DNA of 64,000 bases, from contig CAZREI010000001.1 of assembly GCA_964599285.1 (NCBI GenBank), positions 41,101-105,100 on the forward strand, in the 5' to 3' direction. Within the stretch, counting starts at the first letter, position 1, and each line of letters begins with the position of its first letter. A program made the translations under genes and the position numbers. Below are positions 22,320 to 29,769 of the stretch, piece by piece. The DNA comes from VGLO01 sp964599285 (lineage in GTDB: Bacteria > Patescibacteriota > Minisyncoccia > Minisyncoccales > Staskawiczbacteraceae). The notes under the pieces were generated by a model that did not search any database, had not been told where the DNA came from, and saw only the letters and a list, made by a program, of their open reading frames with translations.

Positions 22320-23756
22320 CTAAATCAAGGTCATTGTAGGAGCTGTAACGGGTGGAGTCGAATCCATCGTTCCGGTTGTTGCACCAGTCGTAAATTTGAC
22401 CCACGACAATGCGATGGTCGCGGTTGTTCCCGGCGGAAGGCCACCTATACCCACCGAAGCGTAAGATACAAATACTGCCATCATCAATCCAGCGCCACCG
22501 TTGGGAACGGCAAGATTCAAACCAGTCAGGTATGCAATTCCATTTACCGGAGCCGCGCACACCGTTCCTACGCAAATATTGGTAACGGCGTTGTTGGTAA
22601 CCGTGAACTTCAGTGCGGTAATAGTCAAGGCACCACCTACCGAAACAAAGTTGTAGGTTGCCTGGGAAGCATTGACAGCTCCACTACTACCGACCGCGAT
22701 GGATTGCGACGGCGTTGTAAGAGCGGTAACAATCGTGGGGCGGCTCAAATGGCCGATACTTAGTGTTAAAGTTTGGCCAGTGATCGGGCCGACCGTAGCC
22801 GGAATGTTGTCAACCACGCCGATAGACGAAACTGTCAGCATGGTGGCAATGGTGCCGCTGATATCTGGACCGGTGTCGGTAAAGATGTCGAGTACCATGG
22901 ACTGTCCGGACTGCAAGATGTCGTTAACCGAGAATACATCGTTGCCCGTTGGCTGAATGGCTTGTGAGCCAGAGCCAGTGGTGTCCGAAGTCTTCAAGCC
23001 CGAAAAGTTACTGAAAGTCGTGCCCGCCACGGTCGTGGCAATGCTCAAGGAACTGATCCGGATAGCTTCCGACGTTCCCAAGTTTTGTAAAACGTAAGAA
23101 CCAATCTTTACGTTAGTCGTATTGGGCGCAACGGTTTGGTTTAGGTAAGCGGAATTTTGAGAAACTACCAGTAACGCGGCGGATTTCAAATGGTGGAGCG
23201 TTGGACTTGCGCCACCATACGCCACATGGGAATTAGGAACCGGCGTATTGCGCAAGTCGGCAAAAAACGCCTGGGCTAATTCCACACCAATCTTGTCTCC
23301 CGTGAAGTGGCTGCCAAAGTAAGCGACCACTTGCAGATGGATCAAACGATTTGGCCGAGCCCACGCCGGATAGAAGGTGCGAAAATCAACCACGTCGGTT
23401 TGGTAGTTTGCGCGCGCCGCGGCAATAGGGGTTTCGCAGCCATCTCGCGAATCGCCGTTAAGGTCAGCCAGAAGCCTCATGCCTATGGTATTAGGCCACA
23501 AAACTTCGCTTCCCACGGCCGGGACCAACAGCATTTCTGTCAGCCTTGCGTACGATCGGTTCGTAGTATTGATGGTCATGTCGGCGATCACCCGATTGGT
23601 GGCGCCCGGCAAGATGTTCAACGGCCTTTCGGGCAGGTTCATTACCTGCACCATAGGCGGCACAACCGGCGGCAGTGGAGGCAAAAAACCTCCTGTCGGC
23701 AATTCCCTATACTCCAACTGTTCCAGCGAAAGACGGCAAACATTCTTCTTGGACAT
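22320..23756 (-). CDS. Large unknown protein with a planctomycete-style N-terminal LEQLEYRELP motif
   Basis: 478 residues. The N-terminus KKNVCRLSLEQLEYRELPTGG resembles the LExLExRxLP/LS motif that opens many planctomycete surface proteins. A Pro-rich linker (PPLPPVVPPMVQ) and several beta-rich modules follow: NILPGATNRVIADMTI, a segment with DLNGDSRDGCETP, and Ig-like strands such as ISSLSIATTVAGTTF and ITALKFTVTNNAVTN. There is no classical signal peptide or anchor. It is probably extracellular; no catalytic motif is seen. It has an AGGAGA Shine-Dalgarno, a promoter, and a strong terminator. GC content appears higher than in repeat-flanked genes. Confidence 0.68.
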   Translation of the reverse strand: MSKKNVCRLSLEQLEYRELPTGGFLPPLPPVVPPMVQVMNLPERPLNILPGATNRVIADMTINTTNRSYARLTEMLLVPAVGSEVLWPNTIGMRLLADLNGDSRDGCETPIAAARANYQTDVVDFRTFYPAWARPNRLIHLQVVAYFGSHFTGDKIGVELAQAFFADLRNTPVPNSHVAYGGASPTLHHLKSAALLVVSQNSAYLNQTVAPNTTNVKIGSYVLQNLGTSEAIRISSLSIATTVAGTTFSNFSGLKTSDTTGSGSQAIQPTGNDVFSVNDILQSGQSMVLDIFTDTGPDISGTIATMLTVSSIGVVDNIPATVGPITGQTLTLSIGHLSRPTIVTALTTPSQSIAVGSSGAVNASQATYNFVSVGGALTITALKFTVTNNAVTNICVGTVCAAPVNGIAYLTGLNLAVPNGGAGLMMAVFVSYASVGIGGLPPGTTATIALSWVKFTTGATTGTMDSTPPVTAPTMTLI

Positions 23757-23844
23757 TGCACGTTCTCCTAAAATATAATGAGCTTTCCTTCACGCTTTTT
23801 AGGGCGTATTCCTTCACACGAAAGAATATTTTAGCTTAGCACAC

Positions 23845-23873
23845 TTTGTATATTTTGTCCATACTTTGACCAA
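23845..23873 (-). promoter_or_regulatory. Possible sigma-70 promoter
   Basis: On the minus strand TTGGTC, 17-base spacer, TACAAA. It would give a leader of about 80 bases to the gene at 22320. Confidence 0.42.
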
Positions 23874-23875
23874 TC

Positions 23876-24045
23876 TTGTCGGTCCGCTAAGCGGACCTTG
23901 ACCCCGCTCAGCGGGGTCGCATAATAAAACACTCCTACTCGTAGGTGGGTAGGAGTGTTTTGTCGGTCCGCTACGCGGACCCTGACCCCGCTCAGCGGGG
24001 TCGTATAATATAAATCTGAAGATTGCTTCGCTGCGGCTCGCAATG
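23876..24045. repeat. Compound element D7 followed by a REP-like E3 remnant
   Basis: Two D elements (GGTCCGCTAAGCGGACC, GACCCCGCTCAGCGGGGTC, then GGTCCGCTACGCGGACC and a second GACCCC hairpin) flank the CACTCCTACTCGTAGG hairpin. Then GATTGCTTCGCTGCGGCTCG of the E family (about 24014-24045). Besides these repeats and the promoter, 23757-24124 holds no gene I can support. Confidence 0.85.
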
Positions 24046-24124
24046 ACGACGGTGAAAAAAATGACGACTATAAAAAATTCGTGATTCGTGGAAATTCGTT
24101 CGTCAATTCGTGTTCATTCGTTTT

Positions 24125-24811
24125 TTACTTCCCGAAGCGGCGGTGGCGGCTGTCAAATTCCTCCAGCGCTTTATCAAAGTCTTCCTTGGTAAAATCCGGC
24201 CAGAGTTTTTCGGAAAAATAGAGTTCCGCGTAGGCCGCTTGCCATAAGACAAAATTAGACAAGCGCATCTGGCCGCCGGCGCGGATGACCAAATCCGGAT
24301 CGGGCAAGCCCGCCGTTGATAAATAATTTTCAAACAGTTCTTCGGTTATTTTTTCTGCCGGAATTTTCTCCTGGATGATTTTTTTGACCGCTTGCACAAT
24401 GTCCCATTTTCCGCCGTAGCTTACGGCCAGATTCAAATGTAATTTTTGATTTTTCGCGGTTTGAGTTTCTACATTTTCCACCACTTTTTTTAAAGATGAA
24501 GATAATTTTTCTTTTTGGCCGATGACGCGCACCCGCACGCCTTCTTGGTTAAACCGATCAATGCCTTGGCTAAGGTATTTTTCAAACACGTGCATTAAAA
24601 AATCAACCTGATCTTGCGGGCGCTTCCAATTTTCACTGGAAAATCCAAAAACGGTGACCACCTTCACTCCCCTTTCCTTGCACCAGCCCAAAAAATCATT
24701 GAATTTATCTTTGCCTTTTAGGTAACCGTCTTGCATCAAAAAACCCTTTTCTTGCGCCCAGCGCCGGTTGCCATCGGGAAATAAGACGATATGATTTGGT
24801 ACCTTTGACAT
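24125..24811 (-). CDS. uppS: Undecaprenyl (polyprenyl) diphosphate synthase
   Basis: Cis-prenyltransferase making the C55 lipid carrier for peptidoglycan. Signatures: HIVLFPDGNRRWAQ with the catalytic Asp at about residue 13, FGFSSENWKRP near 60, LNLAVSYGGKWDI near 145, and LPDPDLVIRAGGQMRLSNF then LWQAAYAELYFSEKLWPDF near the C-terminus. The usual RTSGEQRLSNF reads RAGGQMRLSNF here, a mild variant. 228 aa is typical. It supplies the lipid used by MraY and MurG, also in the window. Confidence 0.95.
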   Translation of the reverse strand: MSKVPNHIVLFPDGNRRWAQEKGFLMQDGYLKGKDKFNDFLGWCKERGVKVVTVFGFSSENWKRPQDQVDFLMHVFEKYLSQGIDRFNQEGVRVRVIGQKEKLSSSLKKVVENVETQTAKNQKLHLNLAVSYGGKWDIVQAVKKIIQEKIPAEKITEELFENYLSTAGLPDPDLVIRAGGQMRLSNFVLWQAAYAELYFSEKLWPDFTKEDFDKALEEFDSRHRRFGK

Positions 24812-24907
24812 AGATTACAGTATACACGATGGAAAATTTTTGACAAATACAGGTATTCTTGCTAACATACAATTGTTATGTAATTGAACTATTAAAGTTA
24901 TTATCTT

Positions 24908-24990
24908 GCTACGAAATACGAATTTTTTACGAATATACGAAACTAAACGCTTATGTTCGTATATTCGCAGGTAATTCGTATTTCGTAGAG
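24908..24990. repeat. Palindromic element C2
   Basis: Arms GCTACGAAATACGAATT and AATTCGTATTTCGTAG with CGAATATACGAA / TTCGTATATTCG inside. It ends 6 bases before the rpmA ATG; the sequence CGTAGAGAAATTCATG at the junction is identical to that before the gene at 29671. Confidence 0.92.
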
Positions 24991-24996
24991 AAATTC

Positions 24997-25275
24997 ATGT
25001 CAACAAGTAAATCATCAGGTTCATCCAGGCTCGGCCGAGATTCGGCCGCACAGCGCCTTGGCATTAAGCGATACGCCGGCCAAACGGTAAAAACCGGCAT
25101 GATCATCGTGCGCCAGCGCGGCACGCGGTATTTGCCTGGAAAAAATGTAAAACGCGGATCGGACGATACGCTCTACGCCTACAAACCGGGAACGGTGCGG
25201 TTTGCAACTAAATTAAAAAAGTTATTTAATGGACGGCAACGGCAGGTTAAGGTGGTGAATGTAGACGCAAAATAA
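24997..25275 (+). CDS. rpmA: Ribosomal protein bL27
   Basis: 92 residues of the large ribosomal subunit, near the peptidyl transferase centre. The hallmark GSSRLGRDSAAQRLGIKRYAGQTVKTGMI is followed by IVRQRGTRYLPGKNVKRGSDDTLYA and a basic end. The N-terminus is MSTSKSSGSS rather than the usual MAHKKGGGSS. The ATG at 24997 is chosen because upstream in-frame starts lie in element C2. It is a solitary plus-strand gene among minus-strand genes. It is also separated by about 32 kb from rplU, its usual neighbour. Confidence 0.96.
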   Translation: MSTSKSSGSSRLGRDSAAQRLGIKRYAGQTVKTGMIIVRQRGTRYLPGKNVKRGSDDTLYAYKPGTVRFATKLKKLFNGRQRQVKVVNVDAK

Positions 25276-25292
25276 ATAATTATTTATTTTAC

Positions 25293-25429
25293 GTAAATCA
25301 CAAACCACAAATTACAAATCACAAACAATATCTAAATTCGAATTTTTAAAACTAAAACTTATTTAGAATTTCGGGTTTTAGTAATTGGAATTTGTTTGTA
25401 ATTTGTTTATTGTAATTTGGAATTTAACA
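25293..25429. repeat. AT-rich palindromic element F2
   Basis: CACAAACCACAAATTACAAA and GTAATTTGTTTATTGTAATT arms around ATTTAGAATTTCGGG; second copy of the element at 4513. Confidence 0.72.
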
Positions 25430-25462
25430 AAAAATAGAATCTCTCGATTCTATTTTTTGTTT
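25430..25462. terminator. Bidirectional terminator overlapping the pyrG stop codon
   Basis: Perfect 13-bp stem AAAAAATAGAATC / GATTCTATTTTTT with a 4-base loop. The TAG of pyrG lies inside the stem. Confidence 0.85.
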
Positions 25463-27072
25463 GTGGCTTTGATAAATTCCCTAAACAGCGGATTGGGCTT
25501 GAGCGGGCGCGACGTAAATTCCGGGTGGAACTGGGTTCCCAACATAAACGGATGCACGGATTTTGGTAGTTCGGCAATTTCCATCAACCGACCATCGGGG
25601 GAGGTGCCGCTAAACACAAGCCCCGCGTCCGAAAGCGGTTTTATATAATCCATATTTACCTCGTATCGATGCCGATGACGCTCACGAACTTCGCTGGCTC
25701 CATACGCTTCTTTGGCAATAGTTTTTGGATGCAATACACACGGATAGCCGCCCAGGCGCATGGTGCCTCCGTAGTCCTGCCGAGACATTTTATCTTTTTG
25801 TTCAACCATCAAATCAATAACCTTGTGCGGCGCATCGGGATTTACTTCGGCGGTGTTTGCATTTTTTAACCCCGCGACGTTCCTGGCATATTCAATAACC
25901 ATCCACTGCATGCCATAGCACAGTCCAAGGTACGGAATTTTGTTGACACGAGCAAACTCAATGGCAAGCACAATGCCCTCCACTCCCCTGCTGCCAAATC
26001 CGCCAGGAACCACGATGCCATCGTAGGCGCGCAGTTGCTCCAACTTTTTGGGATCTTTTTCATATTCTTCGGAATCAAGATAAGAAAGTTTTATCCCCAC
26101 ATTCTGATCGGCGCACGCATGTTTTAGGGCTTCAATGACGGAAATATAAACGTCTGACAGAACGTAGTCTCCCGACATAAAATATTTTCCAACGACGGCA
26201 ATTTGCAATTTTTTACTGCCATTTTTTACTTTGGCGACAAAACCCTCCCATTCTTTTAAATTGGTTGGACGGTGTTTCAATCCCAACACATCGCATAAAA
26301 TATCTCCCAATCCGTCTTTTTCAAAATTCAAAGGCACGTCGTAAATGCTTTCCACGTCCGGAGCCGAGATAACACGCTCTGGCAATACGTTGCAAAACGT
26401 GGCGATTTTTTCTTTGCGTTTTTGGTCAAGCGGTACGGTGGCACGGGCCAAAATAATATCTGCCTGCAGTCCCGCCGCATTGAGTTCCCGATTGGCGTGT
26501 TGAGTAGGTTTGGTTTTCATTTCTCCAATGTGATTTGGTGAATGCACATAGGAAACCAAAACATTGGCAACATCATGGGGATGTTGATGCTTTAATAGAC
26601 GCGCGGCTTCTAAAAATAAAATATTATCGTAGTCGCCAACCGTTCCACCAATTTCAATAACCACAATATCGGCTTTTGACTCCGATCCTGCAGCCTTAAT
26701 GCGACGAATAACATCAAGAGGCACATCGGGAACCACTTGGACGGTCTTGCCCCCGTATTCCAAATTGCGCTCTTTGCGGATGACTTCCTGGTAGACCCGA
26801 CCCGTGGTCATGTAGTTAATAGACGGCAGTGTTTCATCCAGAAACCTTTCGTAGTTGCCCATGTCTTGATCGGTTTCATAGCCGTCGTCCAAAACAAAAA
26901 CCTCGCCGTGTTCGGTGGGGTTCATAGTGCCCGCATCAACGTTGATGTAAGGGTCGATTTTTAGGGCAGTAACCGTATATCCTTTTGATTTAAGAATGCG
27001 GGAGATCGAAGAAGAAGCTATGCCTTTGCCGATTCCGGACATCACGCCGCCGGCGACGAAAATATACTTCAT
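25450..27072 (-). CDS. pyrG: CTP synthase
   Basis: Makes CTP from UTP with glutamine and ATP. The synthetase domain has KYIFVAGGVMSGIGKGIASSSI (P-loop), KIDPYINVDAGTMNPTEHGEV and DDGYETDQDMGNYERF. The glutaminase domain has PGGFGSRGVEGI, PYLGLCYGMQ with the nucleophile Cys, ERHRHRYEVN, and GTQFHPEF with the His/Glu pair. 540 aa is standard. One stretch, GGTVGDYDNILFLEAARLL, departs from the common GGTVGDIES form, though the segment is clearly homologous. Elements on both sides delimit it tightly; the start codon abuts repeat G2. Confidence 0.97.
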   Translation of the reverse strand: MKYIFVAGGVMSGIGKGIASSSISRILKSKGYTVTALKIDPYINVDAGTMNPTEHGEVFVLDDGYETDQDMGNYERFLDETLPSINYMTTGRVYQEVIRKERNLEYGGKTVQVVPDVPLDVIRRIKAAGSESKADIVVIEIGGTVGDYDNILFLEAARLLKHQHPHDVANVLVSYVHSPNHIGEMKTKPTQHANRELNAAGLQADIILARATVPLDQKRKEKIATFCNVLPERVISAPDVESIYDVPLNFEKDGLGDILCDVLGLKHRPTNLKEWEGFVAKVKNGSKKLQIAVVGKYFMSGDYVLSDVYISVIEALKHACADQNVGIKLSYLDSEEYEKDPKKLEQLRAYDGIVVPGGFGSRGVEGIVLAIEFARVNKIPYLGLCYGMQWMVIEYARNVAGLKNANTAEVNPDAPHKVIDLMVEQKDKMSRQDYGGTMRLGGYPCVLHPKTIAKEAYGASEVRERHRHRYEVNMDYIKPLSDAGLVFSGTSPDGRLMEIAELPKSVHPFMLGTQFHPEFTSRPLKPNPLFREFIKATNKK

Positions 27073-27078
27073 GATAAT

Positions 27079-27290
27079 GGTAATGCAAATCTACAAATCT
27101 CATGCGAATGCCGCGAAATTGCGAATGCTACAAATCTTGGATTGCCGCGTGTCCGGCTTGCGAGCCGGCACTCGCAATGACGACGAGCGCATATACGCCT
27201 CTCACCGTCATTGCGAGCCGCAGCGTGGCAATCCAGACACATTAGCAATTTTGTAGATTAGCATGAGATTTGTAGATTTGCATTGCCCTA
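27079..27290. repeat. Nested repeats: element G2 arms enclosing REP-like E4
   Basis: Outer arms GGTAATGCAAATCTACAAAT and ATTTGTAGATTTGCATTGCC are inverted copies. Between them GATTGCCGCG...GGCAATCC palindromes of the E family form a second, inner structure. It fills the whole pyrG-rplI gap and touches the rplI stop codon. Confidence 0.85.
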
Positions 27291-27737
27291 TGCTTTCTCT
27301 TCCGTTATAATCACTTTTACTTCTGCTTCCAAGTTATGATCCAGATTTATTTTTACCGGAAATTCTCCGGTTGCCTTTATCGGTTCACCAAGCGTAATCT
27401 GGGATTTTTTTACCACAAAGCCCATTTCTTTTAATTTTTCGACTATCTTTACGGCGCTAATGGACTCAAACAACTGACCCGAGTCCCCCACCTTCACCGC
27501 CATCGGCACTTCCAAGCCATCAAGATGCGATGCCATTTCTTGGGATTTTTTCAGATCTTCTTCAACCTCTTTTTCCATGACCTCTTTTTGTTTTTTAAGC
27601 CACAGTAAATTTTCTTTGGTAGCTTTTTTGATCAAATTCTTGGGCATCAAAAAGTTTCGGGCATAGCCGTCTTTAACTTCCTTAACATCATACTTTTTCC
27701 CCACGTTTTCAATGTCCTCAAGCAAGATTACTTTCAT
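27288..27737 (-). CDS. rplI: Ribosomal protein bL9
   Basis: 149 residues. The N-terminal domain MKVILLEDIENVGKKYDVKEVKDGYARNFLMPKNLI is diagnostic. A long connecting helix (LLWLKKQKEVMEKEVEEDLKKSQ) and C-terminal domain (VKVGDSGQLFESISAVKIVEKL, VKINLDHNLEAEVKVIIT) follow. Length is normal. bL9 is missing from some CPR lineages, so its presence helps narrow the phylogeny. No Shine-Dalgarno; repeat H1 lies directly upstream. Confidence 0.96.
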   Translation of the reverse strand: MKVILLEDIENVGKKYDVKEVKDGYARNFLMPKNLIKKATKENLLWLKKQKEVMEKEVEEDLKKSQEMASHLDGLEVPMAVKVGDSGQLFESISAVKIVEKLKEMGFVVKKSQITLGEPIKATGEFPVKINLDHNLEAEVKVIITEEKA

Positions 27738-27740
27738 GGA

Positions 27741-27845
27741 TATAGTTTTTGGTTTAAAGTTTTAGGTTTTGGTTTTTTGGTTGTAAGTTTTAAACCGAAA
27801 ACTTTTTTAAACTTAAACTTTAAACTATCAACTACTAACTATTTG
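27741..27845. repeat. AT-rich element H1
   Basis: TTTTTGGTTTAAAGTTTTAGG and AACTTAAACTTTAAACTATC form an imperfect inverted repeat. A second copy lies at 57441 in front of rplU, so both copies precede ribosomal protein genes. Confidence 0.72.
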
Positions 27846-27850
27846 ATATT

Positions 27851-29041
27851 CTACTTTAAATTCTGTATGATTTCAAGGGCTTTGGCCAGCTGCGGATCTT
27901 TTTTTGCCTGGATATCGGCGTCGTTGATGTCAACTTTTACATCGGGGGCAAGTCCGACTTCGGAAATGGAATTTCCCTTGGGCGTCAGCCACTTGGCAAT
28001 GGTAATTTTCAAAAACGATGCGTTGTCCTGCAAATTTATTACTTCCTGCACCGATCCCTTGCCAAACGATTTTTCGCCAATCAATTGGACATTACGATCA
28101 TCGTGCAAGGCTCCGGCCAATATTTCCGAAGCCGATGCTGACCCTTTGTTCATCAAAACCACCACCGGATACAAAGCAAAACTGGCGTTTCCCTCGGCTT
28201 TATACTGCTCCTGCGCCTTGCCTTTTCCAAAATCTTCAATGGTCACCACCTGGCCTTGTTTTAAAAACCAACCGGCAATATCCTGGCAAACTTCAAGGTA
28301 TCCGCCTGGATTGTCGCGCACGTCAATGATAATTTTTTTGGCCGGACTTTTTAAAATTTCAAAAGCGGCTTTTTTAAAATCATCTGATAACGTTTGGTCA
28401 AACTGGTGGATATGGATAACCGCCACATCGCCATCTTTTAGCTGCCAATCCACCGATGGCACAATAATAGTGGCGCGGGTAATGGTAAAATCTTTGGTGT
28501 CGTTCCATCCTTCCCGAAAAATGGTAAGTGTCACCGGAGTTCCCTTTTTGCCGCGGATGGCGTTGACCGCTTGATCGGCGCTCATGTCAGAAGTGCTTTT
28601 GCCATTGATTTTTACAATCGCATCACCGGCTTTTAACCCAGCTTTTTCGCCCGGCGTACCTTTTAGGGGTGCCACAATAGTCAGCTGGTCTTTTTTGATG
28701 GCAACTTCTATGCCAATACCTTCAAATGATCCAGCCAAATCCTGTTGGAATATTTTGGCGTCTTGCGGATTAAAAAACGAAGTGTATGGGTCTCCTAAGC
28801 TTTTAGTCATGCCGGCGATAGCGCCGTAAACCACCTGCTGATCTTGAATTTTATCGGGATTGATATAATTTTGGTGGAGCTTATTGTAAGCGTCCCAGAA
28901 CAAAGAAAAATCAACCGTTTCCGGTTTGCAAACTTTGCAGACCACCTGGCTTTTACCCAATAAATCACCGGCACCAAAAGCAATCAAAAGCAACAGAATA
29001 AATCCTACCCCATAGCCAATATTTTTTTTATTAAAAACCAT
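27851..29041 (-). CDS. ctpA: C-terminal processing peptidase (S41 family)
   Basis: Membrane-anchored periplasm-side serine protease. An N-terminal helix (residues 8-28, VGFILLLLIAFGAGDLL) is followed by a helical domain, a PDZ domain at about 95-185 (IGIEVAIKKDQLTIVAPLKGTPGEKAGLKAGDAIVKINGKS) and the S41 core. The catalytic Ser sits in MNKGSASASEILAGALHDD near residue 300 and Lys in GEKSFGKGSVQ near 325. 396 aa is typical. It may process wall-associated proteins or peptidoglycan hydrolases. Confidence 0.93.
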   Translation of the reverse strand: MVFNKKNIGYGVGFILLLLIAFGAGDLLGKSQVVCKVCKPETVDFSLFWDAYNKLHQNYINPDKIQDQQVVYGAIAGMTKSLGDPYTSFFNPQDAKIFQQDLAGSFEGIGIEVAIKKDQLTIVAPLKGTPGEKAGLKAGDAIVKINGKSTSDMSADQAVNAIRGKKGTPVTLTIFREGWNDTKDFTITRATIIVPSVDWQLKDGDVAVIHIHQFDQTLSDDFKKAAFEILKSPAKKIIIDVRDNPGGYLEVCQDIAGWFLKQGQVVTIEDFGKGKAQEQYKAEGNASFALYPVVVLMNKGSASASEILAGALHDDRNVQLIGEKSFGKGSVQEVINLQDNASFLKITIAKWLTPKGNSISEVGLAPDVKVDINDADIQAKKDPQLAKALEIIQNLK

Positions 29042-29104
29042 GTCCTATTTATACCAAAAAATATTTCACAAGGCAATGCGCAGCACGGCAATCCTCGTAC
29101 TTCA

Positions 29105-29260
29105 AGCAAAACCCCGTCACCGTGTCATCCCAGGCCGCGACCCGGGATCCAGAATTTCAACACCCTCCTGGATTCCCGCTTGCGGCGGGAATGACAGCGG
29201 GTACGGTTCACATGTAAACCGTACCCTAAATTTACAACGTTGTAAATTTGCGCTACGGTT
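29105..29260. repeat. REP-like GTCATCCC element with two further palindromes
   Basis: GTCATCCCAGG...CCCGGGATCC and GGATTCCCGC...GGGAATGAC form the main palindrome. GGGTACGGTTCACATG...CCGTACCC and AAATTTACAACGTTGTAAAT follow as separate palindromes. The rest of 29042-29362 holds a terminator and nothing else I can support. Confidence 0.7.
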
Positions 29261-29317
29261 TTAAAATGAAACTCCGCCACCGTCATTGACGTAGAGTGAA
29301 AACAAATTCTTTGCATA

Positions 29318-29356
29318 AAAAAATTGCTTTCATTTATGAAAACAATTTTTTTTATT
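29318..29356 (-). terminator. Terminator of the 29363 gene
   Basis: Stem AAAAAATTG / CAATTTTTT with a 14-base loop; serves the minus-strand anchor gene. Confidence 0.65.
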
Positions 29357-29362
29357 ACTTAA

Positions 29363-29671
29363 TTATATCGCGTTTTCTTTCTGGCGGATTTGGAGGATTT
29401 TGTTTTGGAGGGTTCTTTGGGCCATCAGGTCCTTTGGGTTTTTAATTCCCAATTTTGGCATGATTCCCAAGAATCCCGACCGGTACATCCAAATGCCGAT
29501 GACCGCAATTACCAGCGGCAGGAAAAACGAATCGGTCAAAAGATTATTGGTCAGCCCAGTTGAAACATTAGTTGGGCCAAGTCCTGGTGTCACAATCACC
29601 GACGCGCTGGCGTTTCCTGGGTCATACCCGGGATCGGTGGTAGTGACAATAACGTTGTTTGCACTAGTCAT
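29363..29671 (-). CDS. Small surface/anchor protein, probably the detached C-terminus of the giant PKD protein
   Basis: 102 residues beginning MTSANNVIVTTTDPGYDPGNASASVIV, a strand pattern typical of the end of a DUF11-type domain. A membrane helix (about 50-67, FFLPLVIAVIGIWMYRSGF) and a basic cytoplasmic tail (PKLGIKNPKDLMAQRTLQNKILQ) follow. There is no signal peptide of its own, which is odd for a protein whose N-terminal part should be outside. It follows the giant protein gene, whose DUF11-type domain stops abruptly, with only element C3 in between. The simplest reading is one ancestral gene split by C3. Whether this part is still translated is open. Confidence 0.6.
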   Translation of the reverse strand: MTSANNVIVTTTDPGYDPGNASASVIVTPGLGPTNVSTGLTNNLLTDSFFLPLVIAVIGIWMYRSGFLGIMPKLGIKNPKDLMAQRTLQNKILQIRQKENAI

Positions 29672-29677
29672 GAATTT

Positions 29678-29765
29678 CTCTACGAATTACGAATGTAGTA
29701 CGAATATACGAATGCAAATGTTTTTGGTTATTGGTATATTCGTAAAAAATTCGTATTTCGTAGCA
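29678..29765. repeat. Palindromic element C3
   Basis: CTCTACGAATTACGAATG and AATTCGTATTTCGTAGC arms with CGAATATACGAA / GGTATATTCG inside. It separates the giant PKD gene (stop 29770) from its apparent C-terminal piece (start 29671). Confidence 0.92.
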
Positions 29766-29769
29766 TATT

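Noticed and set aside
23980..24010. A dif-like site in D elements (GGGTCGCATAATA resembles one Xer arm)
   Set aside because: Only one half-site matches and it belongs to a many-copy repeat; no second arm at the right spacing.
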